Shown one piece after another: positions 1 through 8,372 of a stretch of 64,000 nt of DNA. The stretch's first letter is position 1; each line of letters opens with the position of its first letter. The stretch is taken from NCBI RefSeq assembly GCF_024169315.1, contig NZ_JALJWR010000001.1:6374501-6438500 (forward strand), given 5' to 3'. The notes beneath the pieces were generated by a model, which was not told the origin of the DNA, searched no databases, and saw only the letters and a program-made list of their open reading frames with translations. The stretch comes from Pseudomonas migulae. GTDB taxonomy: Bacteria > Pseudomonadota > Gammaproteobacteria > Pseudomonadales > Pseudomonadaceae. A program made the position numbers and the translations under genes.

Positions 1-501
1 CGCTTCGACAGCGTTCAGCACAAGACCGACCGTCATCACCGCCATCCGGTGCTGCTTGGCCATCGGGCCGATGAAGCTCTGCTTGAGACCGATCGAACCG
101 CCAAACACCCTGACATACGCGGTCAGTGCCGCGGCCAGCGCGGCAAACCAGCCAAGGTCCGGATAACCGATGGCATACCCCAGCCCGACAATCAGCAGGC
201 TGTCGGCAATCCGGTCGGGGAATTCGTTGTAGAGACTGCCGATGTCGGATTTCTTGCCGCCTTCGATCGCGACCATGCCGTCGAAGAGGTTGCACAGCAG
301 GCGCAACTGAATGCCGATCGCGCAGAGGATTGACCCGGCAATGCCGTTATCGATGTTGAGCGCCACGATGCCAACGAGTGCGAAGGCGATGCTGGCCACG
401 GAGATCTGATTGGGGGAGAGGTCGCTTTTCACCAACTGGTCGGTGATGCGTTTGGCCCATCCCGCAGAACGCGTCTTGATGGGTCTTCTGTTTTCATCCA
501 T
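1..501 (-). CDS. CDP-alcohol phosphatidyltransferase family protein (3' end outside window)
   Basis: Reading down the minus strand from the ATG at 501 gives an open frame of 167 codons that runs off the left edge, so the C-terminus is missing. It should be a membrane enzyme of phospholipid synthesis that moves a phospho-alcohol between CDP and an acceptor. The family signature is recognisable but altered. D74-G75, A78, G88 and D96 fit the pattern DxxDGxxAR...GxxxDxxxD, while the first and third Asp are Asn (N71, N92) and the Arg after A78 is Ile. Hydrophobic stretches near residues 33-50 and 56-70 fit membrane helices. I recall relatives with the same Asn-containing motif, so this may be a subfamily trait. 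The substrate cannot be told from this fragment. Confidence 0.85.
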   Translation of the reverse strand, partial: MDENRRPIKTRSAGWAKRITDQLVKSDLSPNQISVASIAFALVGIVALNIDNGIAGSILCAIGIQLRLLCNLFDGMVAIEGGKKSDIGSLYNEFPDRIADSLLIVGLGYAIGYPDLGWFAALAAALTAYVRVFGGSIGLKQSFIGPMAKQHRMAVMTVGLVLNAVEA

Positions 502-628
502 TAGCCAATGTCCATATCAATGATGAGGTACTGCTGTGGAGCGTCGATTGCTCCTTCAGCAATATAAGGCTTTCCTTGGCCTAATGCCTGCCAGTTTACT
601 TTCTGTCGGATCGCCGCACCGCTCGCTC

Positions 629-1936
629 CTACAGAGGTCGGGTCGGTAACTTCAACTCTGCACACAAACCGCCGCCCTCACGGTTGCTCAACGTCAGGGA
701 GCCGCCGATGGCCAGCGCCAGTTGCTGGGCAATCGCCAGGCCCAGGCCGGTTCCGCCGGTGCTGCGGTTACGTGAATTTTCCACGCGGTAGAACGGCTCC
801 ATCACGTGGGCCAGTTCTTCTTCGGCAATCCCGGGGCCGCGGTCCATCACCTTCAACGACAAACTGCCGCCGGGCTTCGATTGCACCTGCAACTCCGCCG
901 CGCCGGCGAATTTGAGCGCGTTGTCCGTCAGGTTCACCAGCACACGTCGCAAGGCGTGCGGCCGGATATCGATGACGGCTTCACTTTTCCCGCTGAGCTG
1001 TACGTCTTTACCCACGTCCTGATAGTCGAACACCAGGCTGTCGAGGAACGAATCCAGATCGGTGCGGCGGTTCTCTTCGGTGGCACCATGGACGCTGCGG
1101 GCGTAGGCCACGCCTTCACGGACCAGGTGCTCCATTTCGCCGAGGTCGTTCCACAGTTTGTCTTTTTCGCTGCAATCGTCCATCAGTTCGGCGCGCAGTT
1201 TCATGCGCGTGATCGGCGTTTGCAGATCGTGGGAAATCGCCGCCAGCAGTTGCATGCGTTCTTTCAGATAGGCCGCGATGCGCGCCTGCATGGCGTTGAA
1301 TGCCATGGCGGCATGGGCGACTTCGGTCGGGCCTTTTTCATCCAGGAGCACGGCGTGGGTGTTGGGGTCCAGGGTTTCCACCGCCTGCGCGAGGCGGGTG
1401 AGGGGACGGATGGCGATTCGCACGGCCAGCCAGGTGCAGAGGATCATCAGCAATAGTTGGCCCAGCAGAACGGTGGGCAACCAGGGCGACAGCGGCACCA
1501 TCGAGGGGCGCACGTCGATGGTCACCGGGCTGCCATCGGCCAGTTTCAGATGGACCTGGAAGTGTTTTACCGGACCGGGAATGTCGGTCATGGTCATCGG
1601 GTAGTCCTTGCCGATGGCGTCCTTGATCGAGGTCATCGCAATCGGCGTATCGCTCATGGCCGTGCCCGGCGAGCCTTCATTCAGCAAGTAGCGGTAGTTG
1701 CGGCGATCCAGCTGTTTCAACCAACTCATGCGCTCTTCGGCCGGCAAGCGGTCGAGGATGGCAATGGAGGTCGAAACGTCGGTTTCCAGATTGCCCAGCA
1801 TGGTGTTTTTCGCGCTTTCGTAACGCTCGTAATACTGCGCGCCGAAAGACAACGCCTGCGCCAGAATCAAACCGATCAGGAAGATCAGCGACAACCGCGA
1901 GGCGAGGGTACGAGGCCAGTGCAATGAGCGTTTCAT
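629..1936 (-). CDS. Sensor histidine kinase of an OmpR-type two-component system
   Basis: A 435-residue inner-membrane sensor kinase. A membrane helix at about residues 13-30 and a second at about 153-172 bracket a periplasmic sensor of roughly 120 residues. A HAMP-like linker with the sequence IRPLTRL follows. The phospho-acceptor is H236 in SHDLQTP, the N box is near 335-340 (NLTDNA), and G boxes DRGPGI and GTGLGLAI follow. All catalytic motifs look intact. Its start overlaps the stop of the upstream response-regulator gene by four bases (ATGA), so the two are translationally coupled. The pair recalls the BfmRS family of P. aeruginosa, partly because DUF2790-type genes lie beside it, but that is memory, not a comparison. 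The signal is unknown. Confidence 0.93.
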   Translation of the reverse strand: MKRSLHWPRTLASRLSLIFLIGLILAQALSFGAQYYERYESAKNTMLGNLETDVSTSIAILDRLPAEERMSWLKQLDRRNYRYLLNEGSPGTAMSDTPIAMTSIKDAIGKDYPMTMTDIPGPVKHFQVHLKLADGSPVTIDVRPSMVPLSPWLPTVLLGQLLLMILCTWLAVRIAIRPLTRLAQAVETLDPNTHAVLLDEKGPTEVAHAAMAFNAMQARIAAYLKERMQLLAAISHDLQTPITRMKLRAELMDDCSEKDKLWNDLGEMEHLVREGVAYARSVHGATEENRRTDLDSFLDSLVFDYQDVGKDVQLSGKSEAVIDIRPHALRRVLVNLTDNALKFAGAAELQVQSKPGGSLSLKVMDRGPGIAEEELAHVMEPFYRVENSRNRSTGGTGLGLAIAQQLALAIGGSLTLSNREGGGLCAELKLPTRPL

Positions 1937-2673
1937 GACGGAGCACCGAGGACTTCCACCGGAAGGGAAAACACATAGCCCTCACTGCGCACGGTCTTGA
2001 TGTAGGCCGGTTCCCGCGCATCGTCGAGCAAGCGCTGGCGCAAGCGGCTGACCAGCAGGTCGATGGACCGGTCGAACAGGTCGGCGTCGCGTCCCTGGGT
2101 CAGGTTCAGCAGCTGGTCGCGGTTAAGCACGCGCTGCGGATGGTCGAGGAACACCCGCAGCAACCGATATTCCGCGCCGCTGAGGGCGACCATGGTGCCG
2201 TCGTCATCGAGCAAGTGGCGGGCCGAGGTGTCGAGGCGCCAGCGACCGAAGGCCAGCAGGCGTCCGCTTTCGGTGACCACCAGGTTCGGCGGCAGCATGC
2301 GTGTGCGGCGCAACACCGCGTTGATCCGCGCCAGCAGTTCACGGGCGGCGAACGGCTTGACCAGGTAATCGTCGGCGCCCATTTCCAGGCCGATGATGCG
2401 GTCGGTTTCATCGTTGCGGGCGGTGAGCATCAATACCGGCGTGGCCTTGTGTTTGCCGGCGCGGATCTCGCGGCACAGCATCAGGCCATCGTCGCCCGGC
2501 ATCATGATGTCGAGCACGATCAGGTCCACTGGCGTGGACTCGAGGAAGGCGCGCATCTGGCGTCCGTCAGCGACGACGGTGGTGCGCAGGCCATTCTTCT
2601 TCAGGTAGTTGCCTACCAGCTCTCGAATCTCGCGGTCATCGTCCACGATGAGAATGTGATCGACGTGTTCCAT
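1933..2673 (-). CDS. OmpR/PhoB-family response regulator
   Basis: A 246-residue response regulator. The receiver domain spans about 6-120 with acidic residues D11-D13, phospho-acceptor D55 and K106 (LVKPF). A winged-helix DNA-binding domain covers about 140-238 with the usual ending KTVRSEGYVFS. A longer reading frame extends upstream to 2913, but the ATG at 2673 is chosen because the receiver begins directly after it (HILIVDDD) and the upstream stretch is promoter-like, with repeated TGTATC boxes. It is followed by its kinase with a four-base overlap. It probably binds the 10-bp-spaced TGTATC direct repeats in front of its own gene and so may control both itself and the divergent small exported protein gene at 2980. 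Confidence 0.93.
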   Translation of the reverse strand: MEHVDHILIVDDDREIRELVGNYLKKNGLRTTVVADGRQMRAFLESTPVDLIVLDIMMPGDDGLMLCREIRAGKHKATPVLMLTARNDETDRIIGLEMGADDYLVKPFAARELLARINAVLRRTRMLPPNLVVTESGRLLAFGRWRLDTSARHLLDDDGTMVALSGAEYRLLRVFLDHPQRVLNRDQLLNLTQGRDADLFDRSIDLLVSRLRQRLLDDAREPAYIKTVRSEGYVFSLPVEVLGAPS

Positions 2674-2744
2674 GGGGCCAAGCCTCTGAAGATGGGGGAT
2701 GACGCACAGTCTATCGAGCCTTTGCACGTTCGCCCGCCACCCTT

Positions 2745-2828
2745 TGTATTGCAGTGTATCTGGTGTATCGGCGGATACACACGGACGCAAAAACGCCGGA
2801 TTTCCGGGGTTTTGTATCGCTGTGTATC
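2745..2828. promoter_or_regulatory. Cluster of TGTATC direct repeats, candidate response-regulator operators
   Basis: The 306-bp divergent intergenic region 2674-2979 contains TGTATT at 2745 and TGTATC at 2755, 2764, 2813 and 2823. There is also an inverted GATACA at 2774, which forms TGTATC-GGCG-GATACA with the copy at 2764. Two pairs are spaced by exactly 10 bp (2745/2755 and 2813/2823), the helical-turn spacing typical of OmpR/PhoB-family sites. The position between the regulator gene and the DUF2790-like gene makes it a candidate operator for both. The assignment is inferred. Confidence 0.55.
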
Positions 2829-2979
2829 CGCAGGCCCCTTTGATACGTACCGATTTACAGTCGCCGGTTTTCGACACAGACGAGATACCTCGCAGGCTTC
2901 TAATAGGTTCCATCGAGGCAAACCCAACCGCCTCGGCTCAATTGAACGACCTACTTATTGAAGCCTTGAGGAAACCGCC

Positions 2980-3240
2980 ATGAACACCAAAGCCATCTAC
3001 GCCGCTTGCCTGTTTGCCGCCCTGAACATCTGCACCCTGTCGGCCCGCGCCGAAGCAGACGTCAGCGCCAAAACCTACTCCTACGGCACGCACCTGGACA
3101 TCAAGAAAGTGGTGTCGCTGAAACAGGACGCCTCGGATTCCTGCGGGATTGTGGACGCCCAGCTGACTTACCTGGATTCGCAAAACAAAACCCAGGTCCT
3201 GGACTACCGCAAATTTGCTGACTGCAACTCGGACAACTGA
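2980..3240 (+). CDS. Small exported DUF2790-family protein
   Basis: An 86-residue protein with a signal peptide (about residues 1-24, cleavage after SARA). The mature part carries the DUF2790 pattern: YSYGTHLDIKKVVS, a CGIVDAQLTYLDS block and a final YRKFADC. Two Cys (in SCGIV and in ADCN) could form a disulfide. The family is a small periplasmic group seen mainly in Pseudomonas, often next to two-component systems, and its function is unknown. The gene is divergent from the OmpR-type regulator and shares its TGTATC-rich intergenic region, so it is a likely target. The ATG at 2980 is preceded by GAGGAAACCGCC, a good ribosome-binding site. Confidence 0.8.
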   Translation: MNTKAIYAACLFAALNICTLSARAEADVSAKTYSYGTHLDIKKVVSLKQDASDSCGIVDAQLTYLDSQNKTQVLDYRKFADCNSDN

Positions 3241-3288
3241 GTCCTTCGCTGACCGATTGCCAATCCCCTTTGATACAGGAAGAACATC

Positions 3289-3501
3289 ATGAAAAACGTA
3301 ACCCGCTACTTGACCGCCGCCGCCTTCGCCCTTGCCGGCGCCGCCGCTCATGCCAACGCCGCCGTTGAAAAAAACACCTGCGGCAGCAGCACCTGCTTCC
3401 AGCTGACCCCGGTGAACGAGCAGGGCGCCAACGCCTTCCTGGCACAGGACGGCTCCAGCCGTACGCCACAAGGCCAGTTGCTGGATGAGCAGACGGCCTG
3501 A
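3289..3501 (+). CDS. Small secreted protein of unknown function
   Basis: A 70-residue protein with a clear signal peptide (about 1-24, ending AHANA) and a short mature part with a Cys pair in CGSSTC. I do not recognise a family. It starts 48 bases after the DUF2790-like gene in the same direction, with AGGAAGAACATC just before the ATG, so the two are probably co-transcribed. A REPIN follows its stop. The codon use and the signal peptide support a real gene rather than a chance frame. Confidence 0.65.
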   Translation: MKNVTRYLTAAAFALAGAAAHANAAVEKNTCGSSTCFQLTPVNEQGANAFLAQDGSSRTPQGQLLDEQTA

Positions 3502-3536
3502 GGCCGGACAGTGTTGCTGAATCCACCACATTCCAG

Positions 3537-3627
3537 TGTGGGAGCGGGCTTGCTCGCGAAGGCGGAGTGTCAGTCGCCATCAATGTTGAATGTACTGGCC
3601 CCTTCGCGAGCAAGCCCGCTCCCACAG
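3537..3627. repeat. REPIN (inverted pair of REP elements)
   Basis: GTGGGAGCGGGCTTGCTCGCGAAGGC at the left is mirrored at the right by the reverse complement ending in GCTCCCACA, with about 40 bases between. This is the classical Pseudomonas REP doublet. It lies between two same-strand genes and may stabilise the upstream mRNA end. Confidence 0.9.
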
Positions 3628-3671
3628 GGGACGTGTGTTAACCGCCACCCTCGTATTTATAGGTGATCCTC

Positions 3672-4901
3672 ATGTTTCTCATCGCTTTCCTGGGCGGCAT
3701 ATTGACCGTCCTCAGCCCCTGCATCCTCCCGGTCGTGCCGTTTTTGTTCGCCGGCGTTGACCGCACTCGTTCGTCGATCCTGCTGACCCTCGGCGGCATG
3801 GTCCTGACCTTCGCCCTGATCTCCAGCCTGGCCGTGGTCAGCAGCGAATGGGTGGTTCAAGCCAACAACACCGGTCGCCACGTGGCCCTGGTCGTGATGG
3901 GGTTGTTCGCCTTGTCGCTGATTTCCGCACGGATCGGTGGCTGGCTCGCTCGCCCATTCGTACTGCTGGGCAACCGCCTCGACCCGGAAACCCGGAAAAT
4001 GTCCGGCCCATTGGGTTCGGTCATGATCGGCGTCGCCACCGGTCTGCTCTGGGCACCGTGCGCCGGGCCGATCCTCGGGGTGATCCTCACCGGTGCGATG
4101 CTGCAAGGCGCCAATCCACAAACCAGTCTGTTGCTGGTGGCGTACGGCCTGGGCAGCGCGTTGTCCCTGGGCACCTTGATTTTCGCCGGCCGCGGCCTGG
4201 TCAATCGCTTGAAAGCGTCGATTCCGGTCACCGGTTGGCTGCGCAAGGGCGCCGGGTTCGCGGTACTGGCCGCCGCAGTAGTGATTTCCACCGGTGCGGA
4301 CAAGACCCTGCTGGCCGGCACCTCGTCCGAAGGCGTCAGTACCCTCGAGAAAGGCGTGCTGGAAAGCGTACCGAAAGTGGTGGATTACCTGGTCAGCAAG
4401 GTCAAGGCCGACACGACCATGGACAACGCCCAAGGCGCCATGCCGTCGCTGTCCGGTGCCGTCGAATGGATCAACTCGCCAGCCCTGACCAATGACTCGC
4501 TCAAAGGCAAAGTGGTGCTGGTGGACTTCTGGACCTACGACTGCATCAACTGCCAGCACACCCTGCCTTACGTGAAGGACTGGGCGAAGAAATACGAGAA
4601 GGATGGCCTGGTGGTGATCGGCGTCCACACCCCGGAATACGGCTTCGAACGCATCATTGCCAACGTCAAGGATCAGGTGAAGAAGCTCGGCATCACCTAC
4701 CCGGTGGCCATAGACAACAACTACGCGATCTGGCGCAACTTCGACAACCAGTACTGGCCCGCTCACTACCTGATCGATGCCAAGGGTCAGGTGCGTTTCA
4801 CCCACTTCGGTGAAGGTCGCTACGAAACGCAAGAGAAGATGATCCAGCAGCTGCTGGAAGAGGCCAAGGCAGACGCCAAGGCCGCCACGCCAGCGGCGTA
4901 A
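3672..4901 (+). CDS. dipZ: DipZ-like cytochrome c biogenesis/thioredoxin fusion membrane protein
   Basis: A 409-residue fusion. The N-terminal half (about 1-210) is a CcdA/DsbD-type transmembrane electron carrier with redox Cys C17 (LSPCILP) and C130 (WAPCAGPI). The C-terminal half (about 255-400) is a periplasmic thioredoxin-like AhpC/TSA domain with active site C291-I-N-C294 in FWTYDCINCQ. It should pass electrons from cytosolic thioredoxin across the inner membrane to periplasmic thiols or peroxides. The frame is open from GTG 3663, but the ATG at 3672 is preferred because AGGTG lies six bases before it. The gene stands alone, converging on an AraC regulator. The typical DipZ tail domain is absent or short, so this is a compact family member. 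Confidence 0.88.
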   Translation: MFLIAFLGGILTVLSPCILPVVPFLFAGVDRTRSSILLTLGGMVLTFALISSLAVVSSEWVVQANNTGRHVALVVMGLFALSLISARIGGWLARPFVLLGNRLDPETRKMSGPLGSVMIGVATGLLWAPCAGPILGVILTGAMLQGANPQTSLLLVAYGLGSALSLGTLIFAGRGLVNRLKASIPVTGWLRKGAGFAVLAAAVVISTGADKTLLAGTSSEGVSTLEKGVLESVPKVVDYLVSKVKADTTMDNAQGAMPSLSGAVEWINSPALTNDSLKGKVVLVDFWTYDCINCQHTLPYVKDWAKKYEKDGLVVIGVHTPEYGFERIIANVKDQVKKLGITYPVAIDNNYAIWRNFDNQYWPAHYLIDAKGQVRFTHFGEGRYETQEKMIQQLLEEAKADAKAATPAA

Positions 4902-4910
4902 ACCGAAAGA

Positions 4911-5903
4911 TCAATGGCTCACAGGCTCCGCGCCGTGGGCCATTGTCTTTTTCTCCTGACCTCGTCGCCATGCCGCAGGCGGCGCGCCGAATTCACGGCG
5001 AAACGCCCGACTGAACGCCGTGTCGGTTTGATAGCCGACCTCTTCGGCGATCCGCAACAACGAGCTGTTACTGCTGCGTAACAGGTTCGCCGCCAGCAGC
5101 ATTCGCCATTGCGTCAGGTACTGCATCGGCGAAATCCCCACCAGTTGTTGAAAGCGTTCGGCCAACACCGATCGTGAGGTGCCAGCGGTACGCGCCAGCT
5201 CATCCAGTGTCCAGGCATGACAGGGTTTTTTGTGCAGCGCGTTGAGCGCGGCGCCGACGATCCGGTCGCCTACGCCTGCCAGCCATCCGGTGCGTCCTTC
5301 GCCCTGTTCGTGCATGTACAGGCGCAGCACCTCGATGAACAGCACCTCGGCCAGTTTGGCCAGGACTCCTTCGCCACCGGGCCTTGGCGAGCGCGCTTCG
5401 GCCAGCGCATAACGAACCGACGATTCCAGCCACATACCCGCATTCGAGCCGCGCACGTTGACCCGCACCACGGCCGGCAAGCCGGTCAGCAACATGCCCG
5501 CCAACCGCGTGTCGCACGCCAGATAGCCGCACACCAGTCGCGTCACCGCGCCGCCACCGCCGTAGCTCAACTGCCGCGGACGCCGTGACAGCACCACGTC
5601 CAGCCGCGCACCGGTTGCCGGTTTGAGGCCGGGCGCCGAGCCCATGCGGTGCGCGTCGCCCTGAGGGAACACCACCACATCGCCGGCCGTTAGAAGAAGG
5701 GGCGGGTCATCGCCGAGTTCGACATAACACTCGCCTTCGGTGATCAGGTGAAAGATCACCACGCGTTCGGCGCCGGGCTCCAGGAACGGTGCGGCGGTGT
5801 CGGCGCTCGGCGACTGGTAGCACCAGGGCGCGGTGAACCTGGCGTTGATGAAAATCGCGCCGACCAGGCGGACGACGCGCAGGGTCTGGGACAGGGCGTC
5901 CAT
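4911..5903 (-). CDS. AraC-family transcriptional regulator with N-terminal cupin
   Basis: A 330-residue regulator. An N-terminal cupin-like domain (about 1-190) has GECYVELGDDPPLLLTAGDVVVFPQG and the pattern PRQLSYGGGGAVTRLVCGYL typical of the AraC cupin-6 group. A double helix-turn-helix domain covers about 215-320 (WTLDELARTAGTSRSVLAERF and IAEEVGYQTDTAFSRAFRREF). Start: the frame is open to 6038, but the ATG at 5903 has AGGGG nine bases ahead and begins the conserved part. Regulators of this group often sit beside oxidoreductase or methyltransferase genes. The divergent neighbours here are a DUF4242 protein and a SAM methyltransferase, which may be its targets. The ligand is unknown. Confidence 0.88.
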   Translation of the reverse strand: MDALSQTLRVVRLVGAIFINARFTAPWCYQSPSADTAAPFLEPGAERVVIFHLITEGECYVELGDDPPLLLTAGDVVVFPQGDAHRMGSAPGLKPATGARLDVVLSRRPRQLSYGGGGAVTRLVCGYLACDTRLAGMLLTGLPAVVRVNVRGSNAGMWLESSVRYALAEARSPRPGGEGVLAKLAEVLFIEVLRLYMHEQGEGRTGWLAGVGDRIVGAALNALHKKPCHAWTLDELARTAGTSRSVLAERFQQLVGISPMQYLTQWRMLLAANLLRSSNSSLLRIAEEVGYQTDTAFSRAFRREFGAPPAAWRRGQEKKTMAHGAEPVSH

Positions 5904-6085
5904 GGTGGTTTTCCCCTGTGGGCGGACAGCTTTTGATTGTGAGCCTGTCGCGGCGCAATGCGAAACCTCCGGACGATCGGACAGGGTTGGCCGACGATCG
6001 GGCAGGACGCCCCCGGCCAGCAGCGCGATAGTTGTCACACAGGGTCTGCCGACCCTGTCATCAATAACAAGAATGAGAGGTTGCC

Positions 6086-6355
6086 ATGCCGAAGTTCGTC
6101 ATTGAACGCGAGATTCCGGGTGCTGGAACACTGTCAGAAAGGGATTTGAAAGCGGCTTCGCAAAAGTCCTGCAGGGCGTTGCGCGATTTGCCGGAGGTGC
6201 AGTGGCAGCAGAGTTATGTCACCGGCGACAAGCTCTACTGCGTGTACATCTCGCCCAGCGAAGAGTTGATCAGGGAACACGCCAGGCTGAGCGGTTTCCC
6301 GGCCAACAGCATTTCCCGGGTCACATCCATCATCGATCCCACCACGGCAGAATAA
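6086..6355 (+). CDS. DUF4242 family protein (SCO4226-like, putative nickel-binding)
   Basis: An 89-residue protein with the DUF4242 pattern: PKFVIEREIPGAG at the start, WQQSYVTGDKLYCVYISPSEELIREHARLSGFPANSI in the second half. The family forms a ferredoxin-like fold, and one member (SCO4226 of Streptomyces) was described as nickel-binding. Cys in KSCRAL, Cys in KLYCVY and His in REHARL could bind metal here. It stands alone in front of a methyltransferase gene with 36 bases between them and is divergent from an AraC regulator. Its role in the cell is unknown. Confidence 0.8.
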   Translation: MPKFVIEREIPGAGTLSERDLKAASQKSCRALRDLPEVQWQQSYVTGDKLYCVYISPSEELIREHARLSGFPANSISRVTSIIDPTTAE

Positions 6356-6391
6356 GCCGGGGATGTTCCACCCTGTAACGGAGCGGATTTA

Positions 6392-7204
6392 ATGAGTACA
6401 CCCATTGATCTCACTGCCCTGAAAAACCGCCAGATGGCCTCCTGGGCCAGCGGCGACTATGCCGTGATCGGCACCACCTTGCAGATTGTCGGCGAGCAGC
6501 TCGCCGAAGCCTGCGACCTGCTTTGCGATGAACGCGTGCTGGACGTCGCCGCCGGTAACGGCAATGCGACGCTGGCGGCGGCACGTCGCGGCACTCACGT
6601 CACCTCAACCGACTATGTCGCTGCACTGCTGGAGCGTGGCGAAGACCGGGCCCGGGCGGAGCGCCTGGAGGTCACTTTTCAAGTGGCCGACGCCGAGGCG
6701 CTGCCTTTCGAGGACGCCAGTTTCGACGCCGTAGTGTCGACCTTCGGCGTGATGTTTACCCCGGACCAGGCAAAAGCGGCTGCGGAGCTGGCGCGGGTTT
6801 GTCGCCCTGGCGGACGGATCGGCCTGGCCAACTGGACACCCGAAGGCTTTGTCGGCCAGATGTTCAAAACCCTGGGCCGCCATCTGCCGCCACCACCGGG
6901 GGCTCAACCGCCGTCGAACTGGGGTACCGAGGCCTGGTTGCATTCGCACTTCGATGAGCGGGATTTCCTGCTCCAGGTGACCCGGCGGTTCTTCAACTTT
7001 CGTTACCGCTCGGCGGCGCATTTCATCGACACGTTCCGCACCTGGTACGGCCCGGTGCACAAGGCGTTCGCAGCGCTGCCACCGGAAGGCGCCAAGGGGC
7101 TGGAGGATGACTTGACCGAGCTGATAAACCGCATGAACCGGGCGGGAGACAAGTCGCTGGTGGTGCCGAGTGAATACCTTGAAGTGGTAATTACAAGGCG
7201 TTGA
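6392..7204 (+). CDS. Class I SAM-dependent methyltransferase
   Basis: A 270-residue cytosolic methyltransferase of the Methyltransf_11 group. Motif I is VLDVAAGNGNATLAAAR at about 46-62, followed by the acidic end of strand 2 (TSTDYVAALL), motif II VADAEALPFEDASFDAVVSTFGVMF and motif III RPGGRIGLANWTPEGF. The substrate is not evident; relatives are often annotated only as methyltransferases. It follows the DUF4242 gene in the same direction and is probably co-transcribed with it. A REPIN lies 20 bases after its stop. Start ATG 6392 has ACGGAGCGGATTTA upstream. Confidence 0.88.
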   Translation: MSTPIDLTALKNRQMASWASGDYAVIGTTLQIVGEQLAEACDLLCDERVLDVAAGNGNATLAAARRGTHVTSTDYVAALLERGEDRARAERLEVTFQVADAEALPFEDASFDAVVSTFGVMFTPDQAKAAAELARVCRPGGRIGLANWTPEGFVGQMFKTLGRHLPPPPGAQPPSNWGTEAWLHSHFDERDFLLQVTRRFFNFRYRSAAHFIDTFRTWYGPVHKAFAALPPEGAKGLEDDLTELINRMNRAGDKSLVVPSEYLEVVITRR

Positions 7205-7223
7205 ACCGGCAACGCGATACTAA

Positions 7224-7313
7224 TGTGGGAGCGGGCTTGCTCGCGAAGGCGGCGTGACAGTCGACATTTTTGGTGACTGAGACAACGCCTTCGCGAGCAA
7301 GCCCGCTCCCACA
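7224..7313. repeat. REPIN
   Basis: Inverted pair of REP sequences, GTGGGAGCGGGCTTGCTCGC on the left and its reverse complement on the right. It lies between the 3' ends of the methyltransferase gene and the convergent universal stress gene. Confidence 0.9.
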
Positions 7314-7340
7314 AGGGATATGCGGTGTTTGCTCGATCAG

Positions 7341-8267
7341 TTACTCATCCAGCCGCTCGGTGTACACCACCCAGACACTGCACGGCATCTTGTACAGCAG
7401 GTGCTCCACCGTGCTGCCGATCAGCCGCCCCAGGCCGCGATGGCCGATCCGGCCCATGACGAGCACGTCGACGTCAAAGGCATCGGCATAGCGAGTCAGC
7501 ACCTTGGCCGGGTTGCCCATGATCATGTGCCGTTGCTCTGGCGCGATGCCGTTGCGTTCGGCCAGTTCGTGGAAGGCATCCTCCTGATAGTCGAACAGGG
7601 TCCTGGCCTTGGCCGAAGAGAAAAACGCAGAACCATTGTCGAAGCCGAATTCGTCGGCGCTGATGGATGACAAGTCGTAGGCGTAGACCATGTCCAGCTC
7701 GGCATTGCAGGCGCTCGCCAGTTTCGACGCTTCGTGAAGGATCCGGTCGTTAAAGGACTTGTACTGGTCATCCCGATGAAACGGATCGACCGCCGCGACA
7801 ATCCTGCGGGGCAGGGCATGCACGGCATGGTTGACGAAATGCAGCGGCACCGGGCATTCACGCAGCAGATGCACATCGAGCGGCGTGAACATCAGCCGTG
7901 AGAGCATCGAATGCGGCTCCAGCGCCTTGATCAGCACGTCCATCGGCTGTTCTTTGAGGTGGATCAGGATTTCTTCCAGCGGACGTTCGACCCACGTCAC
8001 CTCGGTGGTGACCTGCACGCCGATCTTGCGCAACGGCCGGGCCTGTTCCTCAAGCCATTGCCGGTGTCGATCGACATAGCCCAGGCGCATTTGCTCCATC
8101 GCTTTTTCGTTGACCAGGCTGGCGGTCGCCAGGCCTTCCAGATAATCGAACGCCACAATGTGCAGCGCCGCGTCTTCGGCCTTGGCTAGCGCCGCGGCCC
8201 GGTCGAAGGCGGGGCTGTGTTCCATCAGGGGCGAGGCGACCAGCATGAAACGTGATTGCTCAGACAT
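7341..8267 (-). CDS. Tandem universal stress protein (UspE-like)
   Basis: A 308-residue protein made of two Usp domains (about 5-150 and 160-300). The second has the ATP-binding-type signature VLVMGRIGHRGLGRLIGSTVEHLLYKMPCSVWVV, matching GxGxxGxxxGS-type loops, and the first is degenerate (PMDVLIKALEPH...CPVPLHFV). Two-domain Usp proteins of Pseudomonas are commonly induced by oxygen limitation. A perfect Anr/FNR box lies about 106 bases before the ATG, supporting the same control here. The likely role is anaerobic or stationary-phase survival. The Shine-Dalgarno GGGAGG stands just before the ATG at 8267. Confidence 0.9.
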   Translation of the reverse strand: MSEQSRFMLVASPLMEHSPAFDRAAALAKAEDAALHIVAFDYLEGLATASLVNEKAMEQMRLGYVDRHRQWLEEQARPLRKIGVQVTTEVTWVERPLEEILIHLKEQPMDVLIKALEPHSMLSRLMFTPLDVHLLRECPVPLHFVNHAVHALPRRIVAAVDPFHRDDQYKSFNDRILHEASKLASACNAELDMVYAYDLSSISADEFGFDNGSAFFSSAKARTLFDYQEDAFHELAERNGIAPEQRHMIMGNPAKVLTRYADAFDVDVLVMGRIGHRGLGRLIGSTVEHLLYKMPCSVWVVYTERLDE

Positions 8268-8372
8268 GACAAACCTCCCGTGGGTTAACGAGCAGGTGAC
8301 GGTCCCGTTGCAACAGCCTGGACATTGCCGCCCGGTGCGCGGTCATTCGACAGGCATTCAATCCTTAAAGTA

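Noticed and set aside
2674..2913. N-terminal extension of the response regulator by 80 codons
   Set aside because: The extension has no similarity to receiver domains and covers the TGTATC array; the start at 2673 directly precedes the receiver.
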